Below the pieces are notes generated by a model. That model did no database searches. It was not told the origin of the DNA and was given only the letters and a program-made list of their open reading frames with translations. From assembly GCA_035048495.1 (NCBI GenBank), contig CM068546.1:18296435-18360434 (forward strand): a DNA stretch of 64,000 nt, written 5' to 3'. Position numbers and translations under genes: made by a program. This document shows positions 10,346 to 23,300 of this stretch, piece by piece. This DNA is from Euptelea pleiosperma. Lineage: Eukaryota; Streptophyta; Magnoliopsida; Ranunculales; Eupteleaceae. Numbering within the stretch: the first letter of the stretch is position 1; every line of letters begins with the position of its first letter.

Positions 10346-10471
10346 GCAACCTACAAAATCCCCATCCGCAATTCTCAGCGAGAGACCAAGTACCCAGTCC
10401 TTCGTTCAGCTTGAAGCAATCGAGCAGTTCCCATTGAGAATTTGCTCTGTTTGCTGGAAATTTGGAGAAGA

Positions 10472-10490
10472 ATTAGGGTTAGGGTTAGGG
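10472..10490 (+). promoter_or_regulatory. Telomere-type repeat (TTAGGG x3) in the presumed 5' leader
   Basis: Three consecutive TTAGGG units lie about 50 bp before the start codon. In plants a short telo-box (AAACCCTA on the other strand) near the 5' end of genes is a known regulatory element, especially in translation-related genes. Here it is extended to three units. Confidence 0.5.
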
Positions 10491-10538
10491 ATAGGAAGAA
10501 CGAAGAGGTCTTTGTAAAAGAAAAGCTTGAGAAATAAA

Positions 10539-10656
10539 ATGCAGGGGCGGGTTCTTCATTCTCCTGTTCTTTCAAGAGTGAAGATTCCATTGTTATCGTT
10601 CTTCGATTCTTTGCCTTGCTCTACGAAACTATCCAGAAGAAGAATCTCACCTTCTT
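10539..10656 (+). CDS. CMT1: CMT1-like exon 1 (transit peptide)
   Basis: Starts at ATG 10539 ([15 protein letters not shown]...). The upstream in-frame codons are leader sequence without a better ATG. The exon ends with one base of a split codon before the consensus donor GTAAGT at 10657. The encoded 39 residues are basic and Ser-rich, with a single acidic residue, typical of a plastid targeting peptide. Confidence 0.8.
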
Positions 10657-13600
10657 GTAAGTTTTTAACTTTCTCGTTGTTTCTTACAAATGATACGAAT
10701 TGGTCGTAGAAATGGCGTTGAATTCGAATAAATTTTTTTTCTGTATTTTTTTCATAAACTTTCATTTAATTTTCTTTCTAAATGGGTAAAATTTTAACTT
10801 AGGAAAAAACGGAGTTCAATTGTGCTTTCCAATTCCCACTTGGACGGATCGAGTTAACTCAGTTGAACGGATAAGCCAAATACTCTAGTGCAGACAATAC
10901 AGCCAATCAAAACTAGAATTCATCGCTTCTCAGTGTTCTTCACTGTTGTAAATGTCAATTTTAGCGAGTAAGAATGATTATTACTTCAAAACAAGCAAGC
11001 AGACTGCTGAGGAATTGAAATCATTATAATTGTTACAAATAAGTATTCTAGAGCTGATTAAATTCTAGATGTAGTTGCATCTCAGGAATTGAAGTACGTG
11101 TAGTAGTTTGACAAGCACTTGAGATTAGCTTTTGAATGTCAAGGTTATCGTCAAAAGGGCCCTTATGGGAAACAGTTCTATTTTTTTGTTCAATAAAGTA
11201 AATTAACTTTTCAAAGAGAGTAGGAAGTATTTAGGTTGAAGTCATTCTACTTCTTCAAGTATTTGTTTTAAATTGGAAACTTTTACCTTAAACATCCAAC
11301 AAAAAGGACAAGGAACAGCATCCTGAGCTTAATAACATTTGGTCTTTCAAAATGTGAAATCCTGAAAGCCACACCCATGGTGTAATCTGTTTGTTGTGCT
11401 GCGATTCATTTCAGTGTAAATCTCATGGTACATAAAAAGTTCGAAAAAAGTGCCCTTTATGTGACAATAGACAACTCAGTATCTCCAGTAAGCACTTATT
11501 AGTACAAGAATATCAGCTCATAGTTTGTGAATCATTTGTTTCCCTAAGTTTTTGGAAAGAATGAGCATTCTCAAAACAGACACCCAAAGACATCTTAAAA
11601 CACATTTTCTCATTCTTTTCGTCAGAAAAATCAGATTTAAAAAGAGAATCTTTTTTTAGGGATGAAGATAATTCCACTTGACTGGGGAAATATTTGGTAT
11701 ACAGATACATGTTTTATTTGGTTAAGTGATGTTAATTATTGATAACGGCCCATACTGGAGATCAATTTTGGGTTTCAATCATTCTCTTCTTTTCTCTCTG
11801 GCAATTAACAAATTAGAAATGCTGGCACATATTTATGATTTTTCATATAAATTAATAGTTAAGGAAGAGTACCAATGGTTTTAAAATGTTTACCTTTTCA
11901 TTCAAGTATATGTTCTTGTATAATTGTATACATATTATGCGATTGGATCCACAATAAATACATTGTCAAGGTAGATCGTCACTTGGTTTGTCAGTACTTA
12001 TTATTATCAGAACAAATAGTTTAATAGATCGATTAAGAAAAAACAACTTGTTTTGTGTTGGTACGATATAAACGTGTGCTGGAAGCATGACATGAATCTC
12101 CGATTAATCTTAGATCTATATTCAAAGGAAAGCACTTTTTCCCCTTAAGAGCTTTTACTATAAGGCCCTGAATGGTTGCCCTTGGTAAAGTTTTGCAGAA
12201 ATGATTTTTACCTATAAATTTGCATAAAAGTTTCTTAGATCAACATATTTTGACTTAAGAATCCCATCGTAGAAAACTTTTCCATGGTCACCATACAGGG
12301 CCTAAAAGTAAGCTGCCCCTCCAATTTGAAGATGATTTTGCTCTTGTTTCCAAGTGCCAAAAGCCAGGGGAGTAAGTTGGAATTTAATACTTTTTTCACT
12401 TTTGGGTTGGTGGGAGGAGTAAAAACTCCGGTGGAAAAAGCAATTCCCTATTCAAATATCTGACCCATATAGTGAAAATGGTGAATCTGCTCAAGTTTTT
12501 GGTGTGACAAAGATTCTAGATTCGAAATTGTGTAGGTCCACAAAGTATCATTTGGAAATTGAAACCCATGATGTAAAAGAATCATTTGGTCAAACAAGAA
12601 CTTCGATTCATTAACATTTTGAAATTCTTTTTTCCCCCTTTTTGTTTTTCTTTTATTTTTGAATGGATGACTCGTTGAAGTTTTGAAGAAGTTGTCTCTA
12701 AAAAGCGCTTTTATTTCTAGTTTCCCACATTATTAGAAAGTGGTTTTCATTTAACTAGCCTTTATGCTCTGTTTTCTTGGTATTTATGGTTGTGTAGCAA
12801 TCAGTGAGTAACCTTTTTCTTAACTTATTTATAGTGAGATACAAAGAAATATCGAGATTGAATTCAGTGTGTGGCACAACCAGAGCTCAAGCATCCAATG
12901 TCAGCATTGGATCTGGGGGCTGTGAAGGAAGAGAGGAAAATGGCAACGACAAGCTCTTTACTGACAGTCCTCCCAGTGAAAAGTTATCGAAATCGTGAGT
13001 CAAATATTTAATATCATCAATTTCCATATGAAGTAAATTTTTGCATGTCATTTCTGTGGACTATTGCATTATGAATTTTGCTTGTGAAACAATCCAATGA
13101 TATACTTGTTTTGTCACTCATATATGTACTGCAGGAAGTTTACTAGTCTCCTTAAGAGAATTATTTGGAATATAAAATTACTATATGTTCAAATTTGGAG
13201 CCCAAAACTGTCATGCACTTCATTTTCAGAGTATATGATATACTTTACATTGAGTTCTTATTAGCAAAACATACAGTGTTTCAAAAATTTAACATAATGA
13301 CCAATATCCTTGTATCATAGAAAATGAATTAACATAATTTGCATAACTGGAAAAATAACACTTTAAATAAGTTTGTTCCCTCTATGTGGAGAAATGCCTG
13401 ATCCATTGAAATTGGAAACATAGACAAGGTTTGGGGCTTGCCTAGTTTTTTCCATTAAATAGCATGCATGTGTGCAAAACTTAAACAAAAACCAACTGTG
13501 AATAAGTGTTTCAATAAGAACATTCAGGGTCTTAAATCTACCACACTATACCAAAGTTAAGGAAAAATGTTGGTCCCAACCTATTTGTTGGTAAAAGTGC

Positions 13601-16600
13601 CACTTCAACGAATGAATGTACTGACGACGTTACTAATTATATACCTTTGGTTGGCTACTGGCTACTGCTTCTAGAGATTAAGGTTCTGTTTAGCTCAAAA
13701 GGAGAAGAAAATATCTTCTTGGAAGATACTCATTTAAAAGTGTTTTGCACATAGGAAGATTGAGGAAAATATTTTCTATAAAGCATGTAAAATTCCAAAA
13801 AATTAGTTCCTTTTTTTTAGTCATTTTTAGATGGGGGAGAATGGACTCTGGCTTGTAGACCTCTTGACCATTTTTTGTCAATTTAGCACTGACACTAAGC
13901 GAGCGCACAAGAGAGAGAGAGAGAGAGAGAGGAGCGCACAGAAACCAACAAGAAATCTTCTCGTCATTCTTTGCAGCACCTCACGACATATCACCGTCAC
14001 ACGCTTACAATCCTAAGATTCAAGTTTTTATTTTTTTTATTTTTTTATGATTTTCATATTCAATTTGAGCAAATATGAAGGGGCGACCCTGGCAACAACT
14101 GATTTGATGATCTCCTCATCTTCCTCTATGAGGAGAACCATTGCTTCCTTCATGTATCTTTGCTTTTTTGGGTGTATCTTTTTTCCCTCAAACCAGTGCT
14201 TGCAGGGTTATTGACTAGATAACTGCTCTAAGATTCTATTTATAATAAAGGGCCAGTTTTCCTTTTATGTTTCATTTTGTGGTCTAGGGTCTATCTACTT
14301 TCCGTTGTAAAGTCTTATTTTTCACGTGTACACCAATTTTGAGCTTCCACCAAATAATCTTCACATAAACTGGGACCACAAGTCTTTACCATCTAGCTTG
14401 ACATTGATCTTATGCAATATTTAAAATGTCGGTCTCATTTTGTGTTTCGGTAAGCTAACGGAAGAAGGTGTCTTAATTAAGCGAAACAAGACATTTGGGA
14501 AGAAAGATGATTGTCTCAATAAACAAAGATACAAATGTACATTACATTATATGATTTCTGATGTTGAATTTGGTGTTTTAAATACTAAGATGTGAAGCAA
14601 GGTGCTTCACTAGCCTAAAATCTGAGGCATAAGCATCACAAGCATGCATTTTTTCAAATAGATAAATAATTAAACACATAATATTGAGTAGATAAAATCT
14701 ACAGGTACGAAATTCAGACTATAAATGTGGTAATATTGAGGAGATAAGTTGGATGATTGCACATATGTACAGAAATAATTACAAAAAAAGCATAAAAAAC
14801 AGAGGCGCATAAATAGGGTTGCTACTTGTAAAGTAAATTGGGATTTTGAGATGGGATTATCTTGAAACAGAGGAATATGGAGATCAACTCCAAATCCTAT
14901 GTCCTAGAGAAGATTCTTCAACCATGTCAACTCACAAGTAGTGTGAGCCATAGCTCGATACTCAACTTTTGCGCTAGACTGAGCCACCACACTCTTTTTC
15001 TTCGTCACGAGACAAGATTCTCACCAAGGAATGTCCATGTGACATCTTAACAAATAAGGTGTGATATTCTTGACTTTGAATATACCACACTTTCTTCGTT
15101 GCTTTATTGAACCGATCGGACCACGCTCTGGGAAACTGTTTCAGGCCATACAAGGCCTTCTTCAGTAAGAAAACCTTTCTCTCGTTTCTATGGAGCTTGC
15201 AATCAAGTAATGGCTTCATATAGGTAGATTCCTTAAGGTCGCTGTGAAGAAATGTATTCTTCACGTCAAACTGGTACAACGGCCATGAGTAATTTGTTGC
15301 AACAAAAAGGATATGTCTGATGGAGTTTATCTTTGCCATGGGTGCAAAAGTCTCCTTATAGTCAATCTCAAAGGTATGTGTAGCCTTTTGCAACAAGTGT
15401 GGCTTTGTATCTCTCAACTGTCCCATTGGCTTTGTGCTTCACTGTGAACACTCACTTGCACCAACTGGTTTATTTCTTGGAGGTAGAGCAACCACCTGCC
15501 ATATTTGATTTTGTTCTAAGGCCTCCATTTCATCCAACGTAGTTTGTCTCCATTCAAGTTTGGATAATGCATCTGCAACACTAGAGGGGAGAGAAACAAA
15601 ATAAACAAACGCTACGAATGATAGGTAATTAGGAGACAATGACTGATATGTGACAAAATTAGATAGAGGATGTTGAGTGCAAGCTCGTTTTCCTTTACGA
15701 ACAACAATTGATAGACTAAAATCGTTGACAACAGGGACATCCATAAACTTCGAAGAATAATCAGATGTGTAATTGACTCAGATTGGCTATTGGAAGTGGA
15801 GGATTGGCTAGTGGGCCATTTCTCCCCATATACACCTTAGAGTAATCCTTTCAGTAGTACATTGTGTACCTACACCACTATGTCAGCCAACGAGAAAATC
15901 AATGTCAAAACTAGGTGACAAAACAGGTAGAAGAGAATGTTCCTGTGGAACGAAAGTTTGGTGTGTTATCATATTTGTCCTTTTTTTGTAAGTAAAAGAT
16001 TCATTAAAAAGGAAAATCGATACAAAAGAGACCGCCAAAGAGGTCGAGATGACCTACTAGAGGCTGAGCCCCAAACATAAAAGCAAAAGACAAAGAAAAG
16101 GAAGAGGGAAAAGAGAGCACCAGTCACGCTTCCCTAGAACAAATGAGATCCCAGCGGAAAACAAAGTCTTCGAAGAAGAGGCCCTCAACACTCCACAAAC
16201 ACCTTGGACCAATGGAACATCAACCCCTTAACGCTAAGGATGATCGAAGCCAAATCTTCACTCTTTTCTTCGAATATTCTCTGATTCCTCTCCCGCCAAA
16301 GATCCCAAGTGGTAGCGAAGGGGAGCATCCGCCATAAAATCTGCCCTCTAGAAGAGAAGGTAAGAGAGTGCCAACTGAGAAGCTGAACAAAAAAGAACCC
16401 AGCATCACCCATCTCATCCCGAACTTAGAACCAAACCTCCCTTGTTACTTCACAGTGTAATAGAAGGTGATTGACAGTTTCCCAAAATGCTTGCACAGCG
16501 CACAATAGTCAATAATAATGACCCTTCTAGATCTTAACTGATCAACTGTCAAAATACTCTTTTGAAGCCAACCAACTGAAGAATGCGATCTTAGAAGGAA

Positions 16601-19600
16601 TCTTGGATTTCCAAACAAGAGAAACATGATAGAAAGTGTTGGAGAAATCATCTAAACCCCCATAAAAAGAGCGAACCGAAGATGAACCATCCTTACTCCA
16701 ATTCCACAACCGCTTATCTTGGACTGAGGGGAGAATATGGGTATCCACAGCCGCTTATCCTGGACTGAGGGGAGAATATGGGTATCTTGTAGCCGAAGAA
16801 GCATTCGAGACAGGGGGCTCTATCTCCCAATCATTGAGATTATCCTAAACCAAAATTCCATCCCGTAGCCTTTCCTCCGCCTAGAACATACTCCTAAATT
16901 GACCAGTTCTTTCTCACGGAAAGGGCATAGGCCGGAAAATCCTCCTACAAAGAGGATTCACCACACTAAATGTCTTCCCAGAATATGATTCTTTGCCCAG
17001 ATCCAACCCTAAAACGAACACCTCTGGTGAACTCCACAGAGATCTTCAAGATACCCCTCCACACACTGCAACCATACAGAAGCAGGGGCGGACCACATTC
17101 CCACCCAAAGATCAACTCCTTATACTTGTCGCCAGTGACCCTCCTCCACAGACTAGAATGCTCCTCCCCAAACCTCCACAACCGTCTACCTAAAAGAGCC
17201 CGATTCATTACTTTGATCTTCTTTATCCACAGGTCCCCTGACTCCTTGTCTTTACAAATTGACTTCCAAGCCAACAAATGGAATTTGCAGGACTCCATCC
17301 TATTATGCCATAAGAAATCCCTCATGAACTTTTCTAGAGTAGCTGCTGTGAAATAAAGAGAAGAATAGAAGATGAGGGAGATTAGGGTTAGAGAGAGAGA
17401 GAGGTATGAACATATGTCTGTAGTCAAGGCGCGCGCCTCAGGCGCACGGCTCACCTAAAGCAGCCTTAAAAGGGTCAGGGCCAGGCTCGTTTAGTAAGGC
17501 GCGCGCCTCAGACTAGGCTACAGGTGCATCAGGTCCGTGCCTCACTAAAATACATGTTTTTTTTTTTTAAATTATGTACGTTGGCCTATTATATTAAGCA
17601 TAGGTATGATATGAGAAATACAATTAAACCTATCTCATTGAAAGACATTGATGAAAGTAATGAATGGCTACTTGGGGAGATGGAAACAGAAGGTGGAGAA
17701 GCGAAGATGAATTGGTGTTTGAGGATGATAGCTTGACATGGAGTGTTGCTGTGAGAGCTGCTAGAGTTGGTGAATATCAAGGTCAAGAGTAAGGGCAAGG
17801 GCTTCAATAAGGGAGCCGGAAGAGGAAGAGGCTAATTTGGAGGAGATAGAAGAAGAATAATATATTGAGGAGGCTAACACATCCGATGATGCTGGGGATG
17901 AAGCTAATGATTATATTTTAGATGATGGGGATGAAGCTAATGATTATATTTTAGATGATGACGATGTTAAGTAGAACCGTGGTTTAAAATTTCAGAATGT
18001 TTCGTATGTTTCGTTTCGTTTCGTAAGAGAACCGAAACGAAACATTGAATGCTTCGTTTGTTTCGAATGTTTCATTTCGTTTCGTAATGTTTCGGTTTGT
18101 TTCGCCGAGACAAACCGAGACATTACGATACAATCCGATACAATCCAAAAAAATAAAAAATATTATTTCATGATATTGGGAATGTTTCGGAACATTTCGT
18201 AATATGTCATAATGTTTCGTAATGTTTCGTAATGTTTCGAAATGTTTCGTAATGTTTCGGAAATGTTTCGTAATGTTTCGAAAATTTTGCTGTTTCGCCA
18301 TTTTTCAATGTTTCGTTTCGTTTCGGAGTTTGTCTCGGTTTTTCACTTGACCGAGACATTCCTCCGAAACAAAATTTTAAACCTTGAGTAGAACTAATTG
18401 TGGGCCATTTGAGATTTTGAACATTTGTTATCTTTTATGTTTTATTGCTTTTTGATTACTTGTTTTGTATTTAGAGAATGACAATGTTATGTGGAACTCC
18501 TTTTGGGTTACTTGAAATTTTCGACATTTATTATCTTTTATGTTTTATGGAGCTTATGATTACCTATTTTGTTATTTTATAATGTTGTTTTTCTTAATGT
18601 TTTTTATATTTCTTATATTTATTATAATTTTTAATATTGTGCCTCACTTCAGTCAGGCGCGTGCCTCGCCTTGCGCCTTAGGCGCCAGTGGTCCTAGCCC
18701 TTAACTGCGCCTTGCGCCCTTAACTACCTTGGTTGTTCGGCCTCCTCATATTGATATATATGTACTATTCAATTAAGTGGTGTGGGCCCACTTACATGAA
18801 TAGAACATATGGGTCCAACACTCCACATAAAGCCCATCTAAATAATATAAACATAAAGGAAATTAACTAGGAACTCTAATACTCCCCCTCAAGTTGGAGC
18901 ATACAAATCAAGCATGCCTAGCTTGGACATAAAGGAAAAATGGATTTCTAGGCAAGGCCTTTGTAAGAAAATCTCCCAATTGATCTGCTGATTTATAAGG
19001 AGCGATGGTCCGTTAGTATAACACCATGTCATGGATAAAATGACAATCTACCTCGATGTGCTTTGTCCGCTCATGAAACAGTGGATTGCTAGCAATATAG
19101 CTAGCAGCCTGATTGTCATAATACATAGGCATAGGAGAAGGAACCTCAAATCTCATTTCCTTAAGAAGGTATTGGACCCATAACATATCACACGCATTGT
19201 GGGCAATAGCCCTGTATTCTGCTTCGACACTTGAGCGAGCAACAACATTTTGCTTCTTACTACGCCAAGTCACCAAATTACCACCAACAAATGTACAGTA
19301 ACTTGAAGTCAACTGACGATTTGTACGACTGCCAACCTAGTCAGCATCAGAGAAATCAGTAATAGGTAAAGTATGTGATGGTTGATACAACCCTTTGCCC
19401 GGTGACCCCTTCAGATAACATAGAATCCGGAAAACGGCATCCCAATGTGGCTGTCGTGGGGCATGCATAAATTGACTAACTACGCCAATAACAAATGTTA
19501 TATCTGAGTTAAATAATTAGTGCCATGCAACTTTATAGAAGTTATCTGAGTACTAATGCCATTAGAAGTACCCATAAGAGGTATTTTTACATCACTAGAG

Positions 19601-20362
19601 GCAGCCATAAGTACCTTCACCAATCATGCAAATAAGGAAAAAACATCACCAAACAAATTGCTTAAACAAACAATCCACTTGAGAACACGTAGTCACACAA
19701 TTGTCACCAAATAGTCCACCAAAAAGAAGTCACCAAACTGGTACCAAATAGTCCAAAAAGGTACCAAACAGCCTAGCAAACAGCCACCAAACAACCACCA
19801 AATAGTCTACCAAACAGCCCACTTAGAGGGATATGCATGCACCAATCAAACATCAAACAATTGGTGTGCACAAAGATCCACACACATCATGAAACAGTCC
19901 ACTTGGAGAGATATGCATGCACCAATTAGAATCAAACAGTTGATGTGCACTAAGATCAACACACATCTTCAACAGTTTAGAGGGGTGTGGCAACACATAA
20001 AGTAGAAAAACAGTCCACCCGTGGGACACAACATCAAGAGAACCACCTCACTTTAAAAGACGAGTGTTCCAAACTCCAAGAAAAAACTCCTCACGTCTCC
20101 AACAATGTCATAAACGTGGAGTTAAACCCAAAAACAACTTAGATTCACATCTAGGGATAAACAATCAAACAATAACTACTTAGGGTTTGTGATACTTCAA
20201 AACCCTAAAAACAAGAAAAAAATGGAGGAAGAAAGGATGGAGAAAGAAACTAGGGTTTCAACAGGATCAGATATGCTATGATACCATGTGAAATGAAGAG
20301 AAGAATAGAAGATGAGAGAGAGAGAGAGAGGTATAAAGATATGTTGTTCGGCCTTCTCATGT

Positions 20363-20396
<34 letters not shown>

Positions 20397-23300
20397 TATT
20401 CACTTAAGTGGTGTGGGCCCACTTACACTTATAGAACATATGGGCCCAACATTCTACATAAAGCCCATCTATATAATATGAACATAAAGGAAATAAACTA
20501 GAAACTCTAACAGCCGCCACGCTGCAGGGGACCGTAAACAGAGAGATAATAAATAGGCAGACTGGAAAGAGTGCTTTTAATCAGCACCAGTTTACCCCCT
20601 TTAGAAAGGTATCTCGACTTCCACAAGGCTAGCCTCCTATCAAAGCGCTCGATCACAGGAGTCCACAGAGCTTTTGACCTATACGAAGGCCCTAAGGGGA
20701 GGCCCAAGTAAGTAGCAGGCAAGCTGTCAATGCAACACCCCAAAATGTCTACCAAGTCCGAAATATTTTCCACCCCTCCCACTCCATACACCTTGCTCTT
20801 GGCTAGATTCACTCACAGCCCCGACACCGCTTCAAAACAACAAATGAGGCCTTTGAGAAATCTAACCTGGGATATTGATGGACCAAGGAATATGAGGGTG
20901 TCATCTGCAAGCTGAAGATGTGATATATGTTATCAGATACGTATTTTATACGTATTTTATTGTTCTGTAAATACCCCTTTATGTGAGGGTATACTTGTCT
21001 TTTGTAATGCCCCTTTTATATAAATAAGATTTATGGAGTCATTGTGACCTACAAAATGACCTCCATTCCAACTTGGTATCAGAGCCAAAATCTATCCATT
21101 CTTGTAGACCTTTATTGTGTAAAGCCAGAGGTGAAGGATCTATCAATAGCTACTGATGCTGACGTCATCAGGCTGTCATGTTGACGTCAGCAACTTTGCA
21201 AGTTTGATCTCGATCTCCGAAAGCTTCCCTACTTGATGAAGCTTTATTTTTCAGGATTTTTGGTGATTTTTGCCAAATTTATTGGGACCATCTTGAAGGA
21301 CTTTCAGGCGATCTTCTCCGAAAATAGGTAAATCGCGTTTTTTACTTCTAGCCTCTCTCTTGATCTGTTAGGACTTTTTTGTCGAGGTTTCTTGCTTGGG
21401 TTAGCCTCTACACATAATGAGGAATCCATTGATACCTCTTATGCCTCGATTGGTTGTTAATTGAAGTCGTGAGATCGAAAACCCCACCTATTTCTTACCG
21501 CCTGGCCCTTTTTTTGCGTTTCTTGGGCTGCTCAAAGGGTAAAAAACCCATCGGATGGTTGCGAGATCTTGTATACCTTATTTCTTATACTGTGTTGTGA
21601 TTCTATGAGGTTGTGGGATGAAATTTCCCCCTCTAAGTGCTGTCCGTGACGTTTTTGAGCCATTTTTTGGCTATCGGTTGGACCTTTAGGCCATCCAGCC
21701 CCTTTTTTCATGGTGTATAAGGTTCCACGGTGCTTCAATCTATTGGTGGACTGTTGCTAGGTCTGTCCGGGTTCATTATGGCTTCTCTCGGGTTTGTTTG
21801 ACTATGCGATAGTTCTTTTTGGAGTTTTCTCGTGTGCTTCTCTTGGTACTCCATCTATTTGATATGTTATGGAGACTCTACCACTGCCTCCGCCTCCGGA
21901 TATTCCCTCAAGGTCCACTGGGAGCACGGAAGCCTCCTCCATCGGAGTTGGAGGGCCTATGGTGCATCAAGTGGCTTATGAGAACCCCGGATTGCAGATT
22001 ACCTTGGTGAAATTAGATGGCAAGAACTACTTGGCATGGGCTCAGGCTGCTCGGTTATTTATTGTCGGCCGTGGGAAGCTAGGCCACACTACTGGGGACA
22101 CAATTGAACCTCCCAAGACTGATCCCACATATCGACAGTGGGAGACTGATGACCTTACTGTTGTCTTGGCTCAACTCTATGCAACTCGACATCAGCCAGA
22201 GTTTCTTATTTATGCGCACGGCTCAGGAGGTGTGGGAGACGACTAAGAAGACCTATTCTCAGACACAGAACACTGGTCGAGCCTTTCAGTTGAAGCAGAG
22301 TATCTCCCGAAGTCTCTTACTGAGTACTACACCTCTATCTGGAGCATGTGGCAGGAGCTTGATTACTACTATTCCTATCAGCCCCCACGCTCTGAGGACA
22401 TTCTCTCGTATCAGCGACATGTGGAGAAGGGAAGGATCTTTGAGTACCTCTCGGGACTCAATCCCTCGTATGAGCTTGCTCGAGTCCAGATCCTCAGTAG
22501 CAGGGTGGATCTTCTCTCTCTCAGCGAGGTCTATTCGTATCTTAGAGTGAGGAGAGCCGACAGATTTCTCTCTAGGATGAGCATCCGGTCCCCGAGCGAT
22601 CAGCGTTTGCCAGCTCCTCTGCTCCTCCCACCTTCCAGCATCAGCATTCGCAGAAGGGTCGCTCCTCTCAGCCTTCTGCTATGGCCGTGTCTTATGTTCC
22701 TACTGGTACAACTTTTGGGTAGTCTTCTTCGAGGGAGAGGCCCAAGTGTGACTGTGGCAAGTTGGGGCATGTAAAGGATCGATGCTGGAAGCTTCATGGT
22801 CGCCCTAGCCAGCTAGCATCCTCTGGGGCTTCTGGGGCCCACACTGCTCGTTTGGATGCTTCCGTGCCTCAGGATTCACAGCCCAGTCCTTTGGTAGCTC
22901 CTGCTGGTATTTCCGCTGCTGAGATTGCTACTCTTCAACGCTTGCTGAGTCAGCTTGATGGTCCTTCTGCCACACCCTCAACCTCCTTTGCTCAGACAGG
23001 TAACATTAGGCCTGCCCATCATGTGTTCACCTCTTCCTTTAGTCCCTCCTGGATCATTGATTCAGGGCTTCGGAACACATGACGGGTACGTCTTCCCTTT
23101 TTTCTAACTACTCTATTTGTTCAGGGAGGGATAAGGTTAAAACTGCATACGAGCACTTTATCCTCAATAGCTGGGAAAGGGAACATCCTCCCCTCTCCCT
23201 AGTTATCTTTAGCTTCTGTCTTGCATATTCCTACTTTTACTTCTAACCTGTTGTTTGTGTTCCCTTACTCGTCAGCTACACTGTATCATGACATTTTTTC

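Larger units (their letters stand above)
17418..18733 (+). mobile_element. hAT element with GGCGC-rich termini inside the 3' LTR
   Basis: The left end reads TGTAGTCAAGGCGCGCGCCT. The right end in reverse complement reads CAAGGTAGTTAAGGGCGC. Both subterminal regions repeat AGGCGC. A transposase fragment on the plus strand supports hAT. The exact ends and an 8-bp target duplication could not be resolved. A TTTCG-type MITE sits inside it. Confidence 0.65.
17347..18881 (-). repeat. 3' LTR, split by a hAT element
   Basis: 17347-17417 and 18734-18881 together match the 226-bp LTR at 20287-20512 (GAGAAGAATAGAAGATGAG at one end, GGTGTGGGCCCACTTACA and AGCCCATCTA in the body). The interruption is the GGCGC-rich hAT element. 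The terminal CA has become TA. Confidence 0.85.
17347..20512 (-). mobile_element. Deleted Ty1/copia element with both LTRs, inserted in the LINE
   Basis: Minus-strand LTR retrotransposon flanked by 5-bp target duplications GCTGC (17342-17346) and GCCGC (20513-20517). The 5' LTR is 20287-20512 and the 3' LTR 17347-18881 (interrupted). The LTRs have canonical TG...CA ends. The primer site TGGTATCATAGC (minus, 20275-20286) adjoins the 5' LTR and a purine-rich tract (18882-18898) adjoins the 3' LTR. Internally only the RT end and RNase H survive (18990-19480). Gag, protease, integrase and most of RT are gone. Confidence 0.88.

Noticed and set aside
12804..12998. Independent 64-residue protein
   Set aside because: Its first ten codons are the acceptor tract of intron 1; the rest is exon 2 in phase.
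16970..17356. 128-codon plus-strand frame
   Set aside because: Antisense shadow of the LINE ORF2 remnant, which shows family motifs on the minus strand.
17411..18740. 8-bp target duplication for the GGCGC-ended hAT element
   Set aside because: Comparison with the uninterrupted LTR shows insertion near 'atgttgttcgg', but no convincing 8-mer is repeated at both sides.
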